Shown: positions 36,921-49,041, counted from the first letter of the stretch. The stretch: 64,000 nt of DNA from Dryocosmus kuriphilus (GCA_038277395.1 CM076190.1:233522618-233586617); one strand, 5' to 3'. The notes: generated by a model from the letters alone, not told the origin. Translations and numbers: made by a program.

Positions 36921-37136
36921 GTATGATATAAGTGTTCTATTTTCCCTTTTATATTAAAAAAAATATCTTTCTAGAGATAAGTTAGCTTCTTTAAGCATTC
37001 AAAGATTAGCTTTTTAAATAAAAAGATGTACTGAAGAACTCCAATCTTTTACTGTCTAAAGAGGGTACACTTCTCTTCGGACATTACTTTTCTTATATTT
37101 GTTCTTCCCCAGAGATTGCTGTTCAAGGCCTGAATA

Positions 37137-37789
37137 TTAAATTTTCATTAGAAAGTTATTTAGACGTAACGAATGATGTAGGGTATTATCGTCTGTACGT
37201 TTTATTAAAAAATTTTGGTAGATCGGGTGAGGATTGCCTACTTTGGCCACCTTCATTTCACATGCATTCATTTCAGTAACTTTGCCGTTTATCATATTTA
37301 TTTTCACCCTACGTTTATTGCGACTGCTATTTGCAATAATACCCTTAGTATACCTGTATATTCCCTCAAGAACGGCGTCACTCTTCAATATTGCAAAGAC
37401 GTCACCCTCAGAATTTGATAATACAGTTTTTTCCTCGGTTAGCACGGGTTCATATTTACCATGTCGTAATAGTGTATAAAGTGATTTATTTTCAGGAAAT
37501 GTGTATCTTCGAAGTTGGAATAACAGAGTCGGATCTGATCTGGGAATTAACCGAATAACCTCAAGTCCGGCGGAGGAAGAAGGTTCAGCAAGTGAAGAAC
37601 AGGACCAGGCAGGAGACTCTTGAACTTCAACATGACTCGGAGCCGCCCCAGGAGACCCGTCAGGAGGCCCCGGAACTTGAACCGGACTAGAATCCCTGAC
37701 AGGGAAATTAGGTCTACCAAGAAAATAAAGGGGTTCGTAGAGTGGAACGCGTTTGCCATCAGGGTAACAGTCAAATTGTGAACTGAATC
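37137..37789 (-). CDS. Putative terminal exon of an unidentified host gene
   Basis: Open from a strong splice acceptor (T-rich tract then TAG at 37790-37792, exon starting GATTC) to a TAA at 37137-37139: 2 bases plus 216 codons. The encoded part starts FSSQFDCYPDGKRVPLYEP, continues through a Pro/Ser/Gly-rich stretch (about residues 25-70), and ends in a basic segment (SSRNKRRVKIN). No transposon motif is present. Its entry phase (first codon split after one base) fits the exit phase of the exon at 45112-45246 on the same strand. Alternatively, the frame can start at ATG 37841, where a short basic segment followed by CLFFFVGFSS would resemble a secretion signal; but those residues are encoded by the polypyrimidine tract, so I favour the exon reading. 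Function unknown. Confidence 0.5.
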
Positions 37790-37841
37790 CTACAAAAAAA
37801 AACAGACATCTTCTTAGAACATTTTTAAGGCTTCGTAGCAT

Positions 37842-39362
37842 CCTGCAGACAAAAGTAAAACGTTCATGAGAATTTAGAGCACTAATTAGTTAAAAATATT
37901 TATAAAAAGTAAAACCCAGTGTATCAAACCGTTGCAGATCAATCTGATTATCAACTTTAGATCAAAATGATCCACTATTTCGGATCGAAAAATGTTAAAG
38001 TTTTTTTTGACGTCTGTGTACAAATAAATTCACGATGTTGCATGTTTTCGACTTTCTCTCTGTTATTAAAGCAGTAACGTAAAATTGTTTGATCCTGTGA
38101 GTCTTAATTTCAAATTAGATGATTTATCTGTAAGTTCCAAGTTTCGGCGAAAATATTTAAAAAGCATACAATTCTTCATAACATAACCTGTAAGTGTTGA
38201 AGCTTAATCTCAAATTGCTGAAAACTGTAAACTTTCTATAATATGTGATAATTTTGGTTGAAAAATATCCATCTCTGCGAACATTTTCTAACGTAACCTC
38301 AAACTGTCTAGGGAAGTAAGTTTTTCTAGGAAACCTGAAGTCTATTGATTGAAAAATGCAGATTTCTGAGAATTCGCGATTGTTTCAAAAGCTAGATTAA
38401 GTGTAACAAAATTGCAGTCAGTGAAGTAAGCTATCATCAAAGCAAGGCGTTCAAGGTATTTTTAGAATTTTGACTACAAATCGATATTTTTCATATAAAA
38501 CGCTAGATCGTTATGGTAGGTGCTTCGAAACGAAGATTCATATTTTTATATAAGCTCATACAAAATGATTAATATAAGTAAAGTATCCTAAATATGATTC
38601 AAGCTGTATGCTTTTAAAAATGTATAACATTAATTATCATGAAAATATTGCTCTGAGATAAAGATTTTCTAACATAATCTCAAATTCTTGAAACTTCTGA
38701 GCCTTCAGGAAGACCTAATATTCGTCAAACTTGTAGCTTGCTACAAGTGATAATTTTTTTGGTGAAAAATATCCATTTTCAGCGACAATATCCTAACACA
38801 CACCAAGGGTGTTGAAACTTACAAATATCCTAAAATGCTTAATCATTGGCTGAAAAAGTTTTATTTCCTGCGAATGTCCCCTAACATAACCTCATTGTGT
38901 TGAAAAATGTAAGTTTTCTGAAGAAACGAATTATGATTGTAGAAAAATGTTGATTTATGGCGAGAGTTTGCTAATGTAACCACAAAATACTTAAACCGTA
39001 AGTTTTCTCTATATGAGCTAACCATTTTTCTTGAAAAGTATATTCATTTTCGGCAACAATTGCCTAATATAATCTAGAATAAGGCAAACAGATAAACTAC
39101 CATCGAATTTGACTTTTTCAAGTGTAGTTAGCAAAAAGTATATTCGGGATGCGCGCAAAAGTTACAGCAGTCGCAAAAATGAAAGTGTAGCCAGTGAAAT
39201 ATGCTCTAAAAGATCTAATATTTTTTGTTGAAAAATATCCTTTTCCGTTCAAACTTCAATAGCATAACCTCAAACTGCTGGAGCTTGCAAGAGTTCTAAA
39301 GGAACCATTAGTAAAAAAACCTTTGTATCCAAGATTTCATAACATAATCCGAAATTTTTAAA
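37842..39362. repeat. Decayed ~85-115-bp repeat within the putative intron
   Basis: From about 38090 a motif resembling CTAACATAACCTCAAACTG, followed by TTGAAACTTGTAAG and then GTTGAAAAATATCCAT, recurs. Copies are seen near 38180, 38291, 38666, 38800, 38889, 38972, 39067, 39252 and 39340. Spacing is irregular and identity is low, as in an old tandem array. 37842-38090 shows nothing distinct. Confidence 0.65.
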
Positions 39363-39793
39363 CTTGCCAGTCACCGCCTGACCATAGCTGAGGCTGTTTT
39401 CTTCTAATTGCTTCACGCAATCTTTTCAGAACTTAACGATAAAATTACTTATCGATTGTCTGACCAGTAGGAGTGTATTTGTGATACACAGCACATTAAT
39501 AATCGAAAAAAACAATCAACATTGACTTGACACTGCTCCGACTTTTACGTGCTTTTTTCCGTCATGGCCCAGATGGAAGCTTTCACAGTGGTGACTTTTG
39601 CTTTGATTCGGGATCATACCCATAAACTCACGATTCATCCCCAGCAATAAGCTTTTACAATACATTTTTATCATCAGAGACCATTTCTAAGTTGTCCTGA
39701 GCGACTTCAAAGCGAAGCTTTTTCTGCTCTTCTGTGAGCAATTTTGGAATGAATTTTGCACACGCACGAGTCATTCCCAGCTCCTCGGTTAAA
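39363..39793 (-). pseudogene. Second mariner-type transposase fragment, heavily mutated
   Basis: The minus-strand frame reads LGMTRACAKFIPKLLTEEQK, then DDKNVL, a stop, IAGDES, a stop, YGYDPESKQKSP, and later SVKSMLIVFFDY and RLREAIRRKQPQLW. This is the first half of a mariner catalytic domain (GDES(W) is the first catalytic motif) of a different subfamily from the 32753-34043 copy. At least four stops replace codons that are Trp or Arg in relatives. The N terminus and the second half are missing; the RTE remnant begins at about 39800, so the mariner copy may have been cut by that insertion. Confidence 0.85.
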
Positions 39794-39799
39794 AACTAA

Positions 39800-41520
39800 G
39801 ATCTAGACTAGCGTGAAATAAGGAAGGGCTTTCAAAATAGGACGGAAGTAATGAGGGACGAAAAGGGCAATCTAGTAGCTGACGCAACAGAGAGAATAAA
39901 TTTATGGAAAAACAATTTCGATAAGTTATTGAATGTACGCGAAGCCCCCGTTGAAGTTAGTGTCGGTGAAAACCACACTTTTGATCTACTAATTGATAAG
40001 CCTACCAATAAAGAAGTAGAAATGGCTATAAAGGAGTTGAAAAATAACAAAGCCGCGGGCATGGATGACCCACCGTCAAAACTCATAAAAAATGGAGGCC
40101 CCTGCCTCACAAGGCAACTTTTTAAATTAGTACGCGCAATCTGGAAAATGGAACGCATACGGGAAGAATAGAATACCTCTATTATTATACAAATTTTTAA
40201 AAAAGGCGATAAAACGAACTGTGACAATTAACGGGGAATTTCACTAGTGCCTTCGTGTTATAAGATTCTGACTAATACAATCTTACGTAGACTGAGCCTT
40301 TTGCTGAGGAAACCATTGGGGATTACTAGTGTGATTCCGCCGAAATCGGTCTACAAGCGATCAAATTCTTACAGTTAGACATCTGTTAGAAAAAAATTCT
40401 ATTATACGTGCTCGAATGTACTGGATTCTGGTGTTCTTGGGTGTACCAAGGAAATTGGTTAGAATCATCGAAGTTGGCTTAAGTGGAATTAGGGTCAGAA
40501 AACGTGTAAATGGAAGCTTATCTGAAGAGCTTTTGATCTGCAATGGCCTGAAAAAGGACGATGCGCTTTCGTGCATCCTTTTCAACTTAGTTTTAGAATA
40601 CCTGGTCAGACAAGGGCAAGTGAATCCGTCCGGTGCTAACTTCAATGGGATAATACAAATTCTGGGATATGTGGACGATCTCAGCTTACTCGGGGCTGGT
40701 AAAGAAACGGTAGCTACAACTTCAGATAATTTGACTACAAAAGCCAGCGAAATAGGTTTAGAAGTTAGCGAATCGAAGACAAAATATTCTAACGTCGACA
40801 GATCAGAACAAAGCAATGAAGAGGAATATCTAATGGCCGAAAATATGAAATTTGAAAGAGTCAATGAGCTCAAATACTTCGGGACTATTATAAATAGCGA
40901 CAATAACATTAAGACGGAAATCCACAGGCCACTTCACGTTGGCAATCGGCGCTACTATGCAACAAATACATTACTAAAATCGCGATCGTTATCTAGAAAC
41001 ATCAAAGTAAGAATTTACAAAACGATAACAATGCCGGTCATCATGTACGGGTGCGAAACGTGGGCGCTGACGAAAGGAGAGAACCGGTTTAGAGTATCCG
41101 AAAATAAAGTACTTCGAAAAATCTATGGCCCCAAAAGGGGCGAAGAGACTGTTGAATGGAGAAAACTGCATAATGATGAGCTGCATGCACTCTACAGGTC
41201 AGTAAATATTATTAGAGTAATGAGAGCACGCAAATTAAGCTGGGCGGGACATGTTGCAAGAATGGGCAACGAAAGAACAGTGGCGCAAGTTTTAAGAGGG
41301 AGGCCGATCAGTAAGAGACCTCTAGGCAGACCGAGAAACAGATGGGAGAAAAATGTGAGGAGGATTTGAAAGAGCTAGGACATGATTATTTAAGCTGGAT
41401 GGAAGATGCACAGGATAGAGATGCGTGGCGGTTCTGGGTAGCAGAGGCAATGAACTTCCGAGTTCACAAATCTACATCATAATAATGATCATAATAATTA
41501 TTATTAATGTTATTATTATA
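39800..41520 (+). pseudogene. RTE-type non-LTR retrotransposon RT, motif A deleted
   Basis: A 5'-truncated copy. The RT start (39851-40171) reads PTNKEVEMAIKELKNNKAAG and IKNGGPCLT. A TAG (40169-40171) and then a TAA interrupt the next part (SIIIQIFKKGDKTNCDN, RGISLVPSCYKIL). After TVRHLLEKN the frame jumps straight to MYWILVFLGVP, so the segment that should hold motif A (DFKKAYD-like, first catalytic Asp) is gone. The second frame (40416-41369) has motif B DALSCILFNL, motif C GYVDDLSLLG, then YGCETWAL, LSWAGHVARMG and GRPRNRWE, typical of the RTE clade. The tail reaches an ATA/ATT-rich simple repeat (41480-41520), the usual RTE 3' end. It lies inside the putative 37.8-45.1 kb intron, on the opposite strand. 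Confidence 0.9.
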
Positions 41521-41529
41521 CTGGGTGGC

Positions 41530-41970
41530 TGCCTATGGAAAAACAAATTAGATAATGATGAAGTATTACTTTCTCTTGATGTGAAATCTTTATTCACTAA
41601 CGTCCCATGTAGTAGTGATGAATAGTCTTGACAGAAGGTTTACAGATATTAATTGAAATTGTAAAATTCCTTTTGAAGAGATCATCGACTGTACTAAATA
41701 TCTATATGAAACCAGTCTTCTTAGTTTTAATAACGGCTTTTACCAGCAAATACATGGAACTTCGTTGAGGTCACACATATCGTCTTTATTTGTAAAGATT
41801 GTACCGGCTGATTTGGAAAATGATTGTCTAAAAAAATGTAACAATATCTACAATTCTTCTCCTATTTTCTATTATCCTTATGTAGACGATACAATTTTGT
41901 TTGTAGAAAGAGAACACGTAGGTTCCACTATCTATATTATCAATCCTTATAATAAAAAAAATGTGCTCAA
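41530..41970 (+). pseudogene. Penelope-like reverse transcriptase fragment
   Basis: LLSLDVKSLFTNVP (about 41568-41610) is the motif A region of Penelope-like RTs. After a frame change and a stop, the same order continues: KYLYETSLLSFNNGFYQQIH, GTSLRSHISSLFV (motif B region, normally GTPMGSPIS-like), DLENDCLKKC and FYYPYVDDTILFV (motif C, YVDD). The GIY-YIG endonuclease and ends are absent. The fragment starts about 10 bp after the RTE 3' tail, which suggests that the RTE copy inserted into it or that both share a rearrangement point. Confidence 0.85.
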
Positions 41971-43899
41971 TTCGTTCGCACATTCTCATCACGCGCTCAG
42001 CGCGTGGCTCAATTCGCTCGCAAGATGAATGCGCCTAGGGTTCGCGATCTGGTGATAGTCGCGCTTCGCGCTCCGATATATTTGATCTTCGCGCACGAAT
42101 GATTCTCGTCCTTGCACTTCGTGCTCAGTTTTCGTTACTTAGGTCCTAAACTTTCATAACACCTACTTTTAACGAAATTATTAAATTCGTATTTTGTTAA
42201 AAATTAGAAACAAAATTATTTTACTTAAGGCTCTATCGGCCTTAAGGAATAAATTTTCGTCACAATACTCGCGCTGCGCGCTCGAAAGTCAACTTTTTTA
42301 AAAATTCATTGTCGACTAGTGAAGTTTTTTTGTGATTTCCAAAATTTTAACAATGCCGCTTTTCGATTCTAAAAAGTCAAACGATGAGTCTTATAAAAAA
42401 TAAGATGAACAATTCTGCTTTTTAATATTTTCTCGTGTCCCGCATAGTTTAGTTGAAAAGTGGATTTGTTTGTATTTAATAACATATTTTGCGAATTCTT
42501 GATTTTTAATAACGTTTACTCGATTCAACCTAAAACCGTGAATTTTATCAAAAAATGGTTAAAACAAATTTGTAGATTTTGTTCAGATGAACAATTTTAC
42601 GCTGTGCCGTTTTTTTCATATTTTGCAAAGTTTAGATGGAAAATTGATTTTTTGATTTTGTGAAGACCGATTTTCATGGATAAAGCCATAACCACTGGTG
42701 AAAAATCGCTTGTTAACGAACTCGTACTTACTTTTTACGTCCTAAAGAAGCATGTCAAAGCGCAATCTAATCTGATTAGTCCTTAGAAGGTTATTGTGGG
42801 AAGAGACGACAACGACGACGACGACAACAACAACGACAACAGGCAGAAAGACACCGTCGTAAATCATATTTCTTGAATTCAGAGGGTCACGAAACGTCGA
42901 GATTTCATGAAATCCGCGAAAGCCCGTTTTTACATAAAACTAATGCCTCCGCATTGAGATGAGAATGTAAAAATGTAATTATGAACAACTGAAGTATGGA
43001 CTTGAATAATATTGAAAAGATAGCACGAAATAAAACAAAATTTAATTAAATTAAATAAAAGTTATATGAAAATTCAATTAAATTAAATTAGAAAAAATAG
43101 AAATGAAACTGAAAGTGAAGTTGAAATTAAAATGAAATGAAAATAAAATAAAATTTAAATGTTCAAGTATGAACTTGAATACTGCATAGGTATGTATTTA
43201 AAATGAAACGAAATTAAATTAAAGGAAATTTAAATTTCATTAAATTAAAATGAATTCAGTTATGAGGTTTACTATAGGAAGTGTAGTACAAAATGAAGCG
43301 TTTTTAATTTTTTTACAAATTTCCAAAAATCAGCACTTTCTTGCAGAATTTCGGAAATAATTTCAAATACTTAAATCTCTTTAAACATCCTCAAAGCTTC
43401 TAAAATTCATCAATATCTTGCAAACCCACTTGAATTTCTCCTGAAATTTTTTTAGACCTTGGAAAAATTTTGCTTTAAAATCATTTAGATTCTTTTTTAA
43501 CATATTCTTTTGAAATATTTTGCATTCTCTTCAAAACATCTAAAATTCCTCAATATCTTTCAAACTGACTAGGGCTTCTCCTAAAGTACTGTTTTAGAAT
43601 CTTTTTCAGTTTACTGAAGAATCATGAAATTCTAAAGACTTATAATTAATGTTGGCATGAATTTTGAATGAGTATCTTAAAAATTTAACTTTTCATCTAC
43701 TTTCTCCCGCCTCTGTATCTAAAAATGTTGTTTCACTGAGTTTACAAAAATTCTGTGAAAATACTTTACGCGTCCAAAATTATTTATGGGCGTTTTTTCA
43801 GTTTATATTTGAAGCTTCCCACACTTGAATGACTTTTTTATAAAAAGAAGGTAAACGCAACAAGCCTGGGTTTCAATTTTCTTAAACAAATGATAACAA
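41971..43899. other. AT-rich sequence with low-complexity patches, no gene
   Basis: CGCGCTNCGCG-type palindromic words recur at 41980-42130 and 42270-42290 (GCGCTTCGCGCTC). A GAC/AAC trinucleotide patch lies at 42803-42842. AAATTAAA-rich low complexity covers 43020-43260. Diverged short direct repeats (TCAATATCTT, CAAAC) lie at 43400-43570. No protein-coding signal. Confidence 0.55.
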
Positions 43900-44820
43900 A
43901 TAAATTTTAACAAAATCGTTGTTAAGAATTTTTCTCTTTCAGTTGAAAGTTAAACTATTCGTATTTTGTTCAAATATGTGCTTCTTAGTTAAAATTAAAA
44001 TATTTCGTTGAAATTTCCTGTCTTTCTTTCTGAAAATTTAACATTCTTGAAATTAAAAATTTAAATACTTTGTTTGAAATATCAACTGTTACATTTTTGT
44101 GGAAAAGTTGTGAATTTGACTATTTTTGTTCCAATGCTAAACTCTTTTTCAAAATTTAAGTGTTCCATTTTCCATTAACTTTTTTTTTGGTTAAAAAATA
44201 AATTTGCAAAATTGAATCATCTTGATGAATAACCCGAATATGTTAGTTGAAAGCTAATATTCCTTGGTTGAAGGCTCAATTACTTTTGTTCAAAATTTAC
44301 CTATTCCATTTTTGGTTCAATCTTCCATCCTTGGTTGAAAATTCTACTATTAGATTTTTTGTTGAATATTCATTTTTTTGGGTTGAGAATTCAACGAGTT
44401 CGTGGAAAATTCATACCTTTTGGCTGAAAAGTAAACCGTTCCATTTTTGGTCTAGAATTCTTTCTTTTTCCTATGAAAATTCAACTTGTTTGTAAAAAAT
44501 TAGCAGTTTTTAATAAAAAATTAAAATGCTTCTTTGAAAATCAACTTTGCTGAAATATATATATTTTTTCATTAAAAATTCATTTGCTGGTTTGAAATTT
44601 GTTTGAATCTATTTATTTGCAAATGTTACGTTTCGATGGAAAATGAAAATATATTGGTTGAAAATTCGACTAATTTGGGAAATCTTTGCAGTTTTTATTT
44701 AAAAATTAGGCCAGATCGTTTAAGATTAATCTTAGTTTTTGAAAATATAAATATATTTCATCGAAAATGTATTTATTTCTTTGAAAGCATTATGCAAAGC
44801 AAGCAGTGGTTAGTATTGGA
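43900..44820. repeat. AT-rich dispersed repeat of TTGAAAATTC-like words
   Basis: GTTGAAAATTC, TTCAACTATT and CATTTTTGGTT words recur about every 30-50 bp, as at 16646-17310. The short ORFs across it (44247, 44603) are by-products. Confidence 0.65.
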
Positions 44821-45111
44821 ACAGTAGTTCTTTTGCGAATAAATATTGGAAACCCAATTGTTTCTCTCAAAAAAAGTATCAGGTCAAAAACTTGCAAGTA
44901 CTTCTTTTTCATAATGGACGTATCATTTCTTTAATGTAGGTTCAAAAATGTTGGCTGAAAGTTAATTTTCTTTCCAACTTTAGTATAGAGAAAAGCTCAG
45001 CGTTTTTCTGTGTTGTTAAAATTTTTTAACACTGCCCTTTAGTTGTTCATGCCCCTTAAAGTATGCCCTTATAATATTTTTTTTTTGATTGTATTATAGC
45101 TTTTAAATTAC

Positions 45112-45246
45112 CTGCTGTACTAGATAGTGCATATATGTATATTTGAGGGTGAATATAAAACCCTTTCCAATATTTTGACTTGGGGTTTTCATTAGAGTGT
45201 AACACTAGATCATTATCCTGTAGCTCGTAGCACTCTTCTTCACCAT
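45112..45246 (-). CDS. Putative internal exon of the same unidentified host gene
   Basis: On the minus strand a T-rich acceptor (TTTTCTTACACAATCAG) precedes 135 bp, ending in GCAG before the donor GTAATT. Exactly 45 codons' worth, open throughout in the frame encoding GEEECYELQDNDLVLHSNEN and SKYWKGFYIHPQIYIYALSS. Both ends are in phase 1 (codon split after one base), which joins without shift to the exon starting at 37789; the shared codon would be Gly. The intervening sequence is about 7.3 kb and holds four mobile-element remnants. The acidic-then-aromatic sequence resembles no transposon protein I know. Upstream exons are not identified; a copia remnant begins 440 bp upstream. Confidence 0.45.
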
Positions 45247-45688
45247 CTGATTGTGTAAGAAAATAAGTCATTATTTATAAAAAATTTTTTAAAAAGCATT
45301 ACTCAGAAATATTAGATTCTACGAAATTGTGAGTCTATTAATTATTATTTGACAAGAAGTTCATGGAAAAGTTTTTTTGCACACGAGACATCGAAATAAA
45401 TGCTGCTGAAGTCCAGAACGAAACAGATGTGGTGTTAGGAAAAAATTCAACGACCCCTTTATCGAAGGTAGATATCACCCTTAATATCTAATGGCTTTCA
45501 AGTCTCAAAGTCGACGCTTTGCAATAAATAAACGGAAATTTTAGGACACGAGAAACTGTTAGAATAACTGTTTTCGTATTTAGTTGCTAGGAAGAATTGG
45601 CGCCACCTTCTCCTATATATGTACGAGCGACTCGATCTTAAGATTTTGAAGTCCACTCATTACGTGCGTGTGAGTTGGAGTTTAGAAA

Positions 45689-46300
45689 ATGTTGGATCCG
45701 CCAAATACCAAAAACGTGACCAAGTTTGACGGAACTAACTTCACTTTATGGAATTTCCAGATGACCGCGATATTGACCGTGCATGGATTAAAAGAGTCGT
45801 ATTTATAATTTCGTCGGCAACGGAATACTCACAACTTGAATATCTGATAACGCCGGCTTCTGCGGCTTAAATGTGGACAAAGTTATCTACAATACATGAA
45901 CAAAAAACTGCATCCAACAAACTCATGTTGATGCAGAAGTTTCACGAGTACCGGATAGCAACAAACTACTCAGTGTCCTCGCAAGTTACAAAGATAGATA
46001 GCATGGCACGGCAACTCAAAGATTTCGGTGAACAAGTGTTGGATGTCGCCAAAATCGCAAAGATGATCAGAAGCCTTCAAGATATAGCGCTTTAGTAACT
46101 ACATGGGAGGTTGTTGATCCAGCACAGCAGACTCTGAATAGTTTATTATAACATTGCTTGAAGGAGGAATCACGACTAACAGAAAATGACGACGCTGCAA
46201 GCGCAGTTGCAACCGTGAGCTTGTATTCTAGAAAAAAACAGTCAAAATCCGGCCAAACATCAAAAACCAACGGGAAATCTAAGAAAAATGAAAAAAACAT
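45689..46300 (+). pseudogene. Copia gag remnant
   Basis: ATG at 45689 opens a frame with KFDGTNFTLWNFQM and VHGLKES, then stops at about 45808. In another frame (45871-46095) it continues WTKLSTIHEQKTASNKLMLM, RQLKDFGEQV and SLQD, the UBN2-type gag domain. A Lys/Ser-rich tail is seen to about 46300. The protein would form the intracellular particle of the element. The usual CCHC knuckle is not recognisable. Confidence 0.82.
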
Positions 46301-46699
46301 ATATTATTTCTATTTCACAAGAAAGGTCATCTAATCAAGAGTTGACGAAGTTGAAAAAGGTCAAATCAAAGGCAAGATAGGGATCACGATAAAAACAGCC
46401 ATCATAAACAAGGTAATGGTAACACCGAAGCACCTACTGCGAACAGTGCTTTTCCGTACAAAAGGATGCCAGTATCGAATTCATCTATGTCCATACTTAG
46501 TGCCATCTCACACGGTGATGTACCATCTCTTCTCGCGAGTGATATTAAAAATATATGGCTATCCGAGAGTGATGAATCAAACCACATTACGTTCTGAAGA
46601 GATTGTTTCTCATCTTTTACACCACTCGAGGATGGATGCGTCGAATTAGGTGACAACGGAACCTGTGATGTGAACGGAATTGGAACGGTTAATGCGCAA

Positions 46700-47330
46700 A
46701 GGCTAATCGATGATGTTTGGTGCAGCGTAAATCATAAAAATGTGTTATACGTGCCAAGCTTAAAAAGAATTTACTCGCAGCAAGTTTATGCACAAAAAGG
46801 AACCTGGGCGTGAAGTTCACGTACAACGCCGTCGAGGTTCTGATAGAAAATCAGGTAATCCTAAGAGGTATCAAACAAGATTATAACATATTTCGACAAC
46901 TTTTCGCTACACGGAGAATTTATACATAGCAATATTGTCTGTCCGATTTCAACAGGCTCCTTGGGAGGAGCCCGATTTTACGCAGCCTTCAGAAGGATAC
47001 CTCTGGTTTCCGATATTTTTATTTTATGCGGCATAAAGCAGACGTGTTTCAGTACTTTAAGGAATACGAGCTCATGGTGTCAAACAAATTCAGTCGACGG
47101 ATTAAGGTGCTACGAGTCGGCAAAGGACGAGAATATATAAACAAACAAGTGGAGGATTATCTTATTCGCAGAGGCGTCCAGCTTAAGAATACAGCACTGT
47201 ACACTCCTGAGCAGAACGGTCGCTGAGAAAGAGAAAACTGCACCACAATTGAGAGTGCCAGGTTAATGCTACATGCCAAAGATATGCCACGTTTCCTGTA
47301 GGCTGCGACTGTAAAAACAGCAGAATACAT
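46700..47330 (+). pseudogene. Copia integrase remnant, catalytic residues lost
   Basis: A pre-integrase segment (KKNLLAASLCTK-like, near 46770) is followed by ISTGSLGGARFYAAF near 46950, and then by HKADVFQYFKEYE, GREYINKQVEDYLIRRGVQ and YTPEQNGR at 47026-47226. The first Asp is in a shifted, unreadable area. The second Asp of the family's DNG motif reads GKG. A stop precedes the ERE segment with the catalytic Glu. This copy could not integrate anything. Confidence 0.82.
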
Positions 47331-47829
47331 ACTTTATCACACTTTATCTGCGCAGGTGAAAAATACCACCCTTTATGAAATTTTGACAGGTGAGAAATCT
47401 AATTTATCTCATGCAAGGATTTTCGGATGTGATATCTTTGTTCATATTCCGGACAATCATTGAGTGAAACTAGACAAAAAGGCAAAGAAGCTACTGTTTA
47501 TTGGATATCAAGGTGAATCGACAAATTATCTACCTTACGATCCAGTCACAAATAAAATACACATATCTGGAAATGTGACGTCTATTGAATTACCATCTAC
47601 TGTTATTGGGAAATAAGAATCAAGTGAAGCGGAAGTTGAAATTCATATTAATGAAGAAAAAGTCAACGAGGTTCCAGAAGCTGGTATCAACCAGGATGGT
47701 GATCAAAACGAGGAACCAAGGGATCAACAATCACCTGAAAATCAATGTTATCAGGTTCGAAACCGGAACATAATACACCCTCCAGAGAGATATCCGAAGA
47801 ATTATAATGAGTGTCGCGAGCCAGAGACT

Positions 47830-49041
47830 TACGAAGAAACAATCATATGTGATGACACTGGATTTTGGAAACAAGCAATTAGCGAAGAGCTATTAGCTCA
47901 TCAGCAGAATGGAACATGGAAGATTGTTCCTCTTCCCCCTGGTCAAAATCTGACTGACTCGAAGTGGACATTCAAGGTTAAGAGGTCACCTTCAGGAGAT
48001 GTTGAGCATTTTAAAGTACGTTTTTGTGCCCGAAGTTTCTCGCAGTGTCCTGTAATGGATTATACAGAAACCTTCTCCCCACTCGTCAGATATGTCTCAG
48101 TGTAGGTCCTCATTTCTACTGCGGCTGAGAGAGATTTGGAGATCCATCAGTATGACGTAAAATCAGCATTTTTGAATGAAAACCTGGAAGAAGACATCTT
48201 CATGAAAGTGCCACAAGGAATTAGTGCCGGAAGCGTAAAACTGGTCTTTAAACTCCAAAAATCGTTTAATGGGCTAAAGCAAGCCTCACTGTGCCGGAAT
48301 ACAAAGTTTAGTGCATTTTTGAAGAAATTCAATTTAAAAGAAGCAAGTGCCGATAAATGCGCATTTTATGGTTCATTTAGAGACTGTGAAGCATATTTAG
48401 CATCATACGTTGATGATGGCTTCATCATAGTAAAATCTGAAGAAACATTGAGCAATGTAATCCAGGCATTTAAGAAAGAATTTGAATTCACCTTGGGCCA
48501 CATCGAGATATTTGTAGGTATGCAAATTATTCAAAACCGTGAAAAACGTTCAATATTCGTTCACCAGAAATCCTATGCGGAGATAGTCTTTCCACGTTTT
48601 CATATGATTGATGCAAAACCTTTGTCGACTCCTGCTGACCCTAACATAATTTTAGGATCTGATAAAGTAAATAAGGCAGCTGATTCAAAAATGACATATC
48701 GTGAAGCAGTTAGGTCTTTAATTTTCTTGAGCATGGTTAGTCATCCTGATATTTCATTTGCAGTAAATGCAGTAAGACGATACTTAGATAAGTTTAATTT
48801 GAGACACTGGCAAGCTGCAAAGAGGATTTTTCGATATCTGGGAGCCACATCGGACGAAGGAATTTTGTACACAAACACTGGGCGTGATCTCACACAAGTA
48901 TGTCATTCTGACTCAGATTACGCGGGGGACACTGACACGCGTCGATCAACCTCGGGATATGTATTCACGCTTGCGCGTGATCCAGTCACATGGTCGTCAC
49001 AACGTCAGAAAATAGAAACACTAAGTACTACCGAGGCTTAA
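47830..49041 (+). pseudogene. Copia reverse transcriptase and RNase H, one internal stop
   Basis: The frame starts near 47830 (GFWKQAISEELLAHQQNGTW, SKWTFKVKR), meets an in-frame TAG at 48103-48105, and is then open for 301 codons. Motif A is QYDVKSAFLN, motif B region GLKQASL, motif C YVDDGFIIV. The RNase H part shows HSDSDYAGDTDTRRSTSGYVF-like sequence and ends LSTTEA then TAA, where the family has a Glu codon; so only the last RNase H residues are lost. This is the best preserved part of the element. Confidence 0.92.

Larger units (their letters stand above)
34046..37136. other. AT-rich sequence with microsatellites, no supported gene
   Basis: A 128-codon plus-strand frame at 34089-34475 begins 44 bp from the mariner end and has a hydrophobic middle, but it resembles nothing I know and lacks supporting context, so I do not call it. 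The rest is AT-rich. Two AT dinucleotide tracts are listed separately. Confidence 0.5.

Noticed and set aside
36546..36931. ORFs ending in Tyr-Ile repeats
   Set aside because: The tail is the AT microsatellite; the remainder has no recognisable feature.
45590..45610. TTGGCGCCAC as a copia primer-binding site
   Set aside because: It is not preceded by a recognisable LTR end, and no downstream LTR copy supports it.
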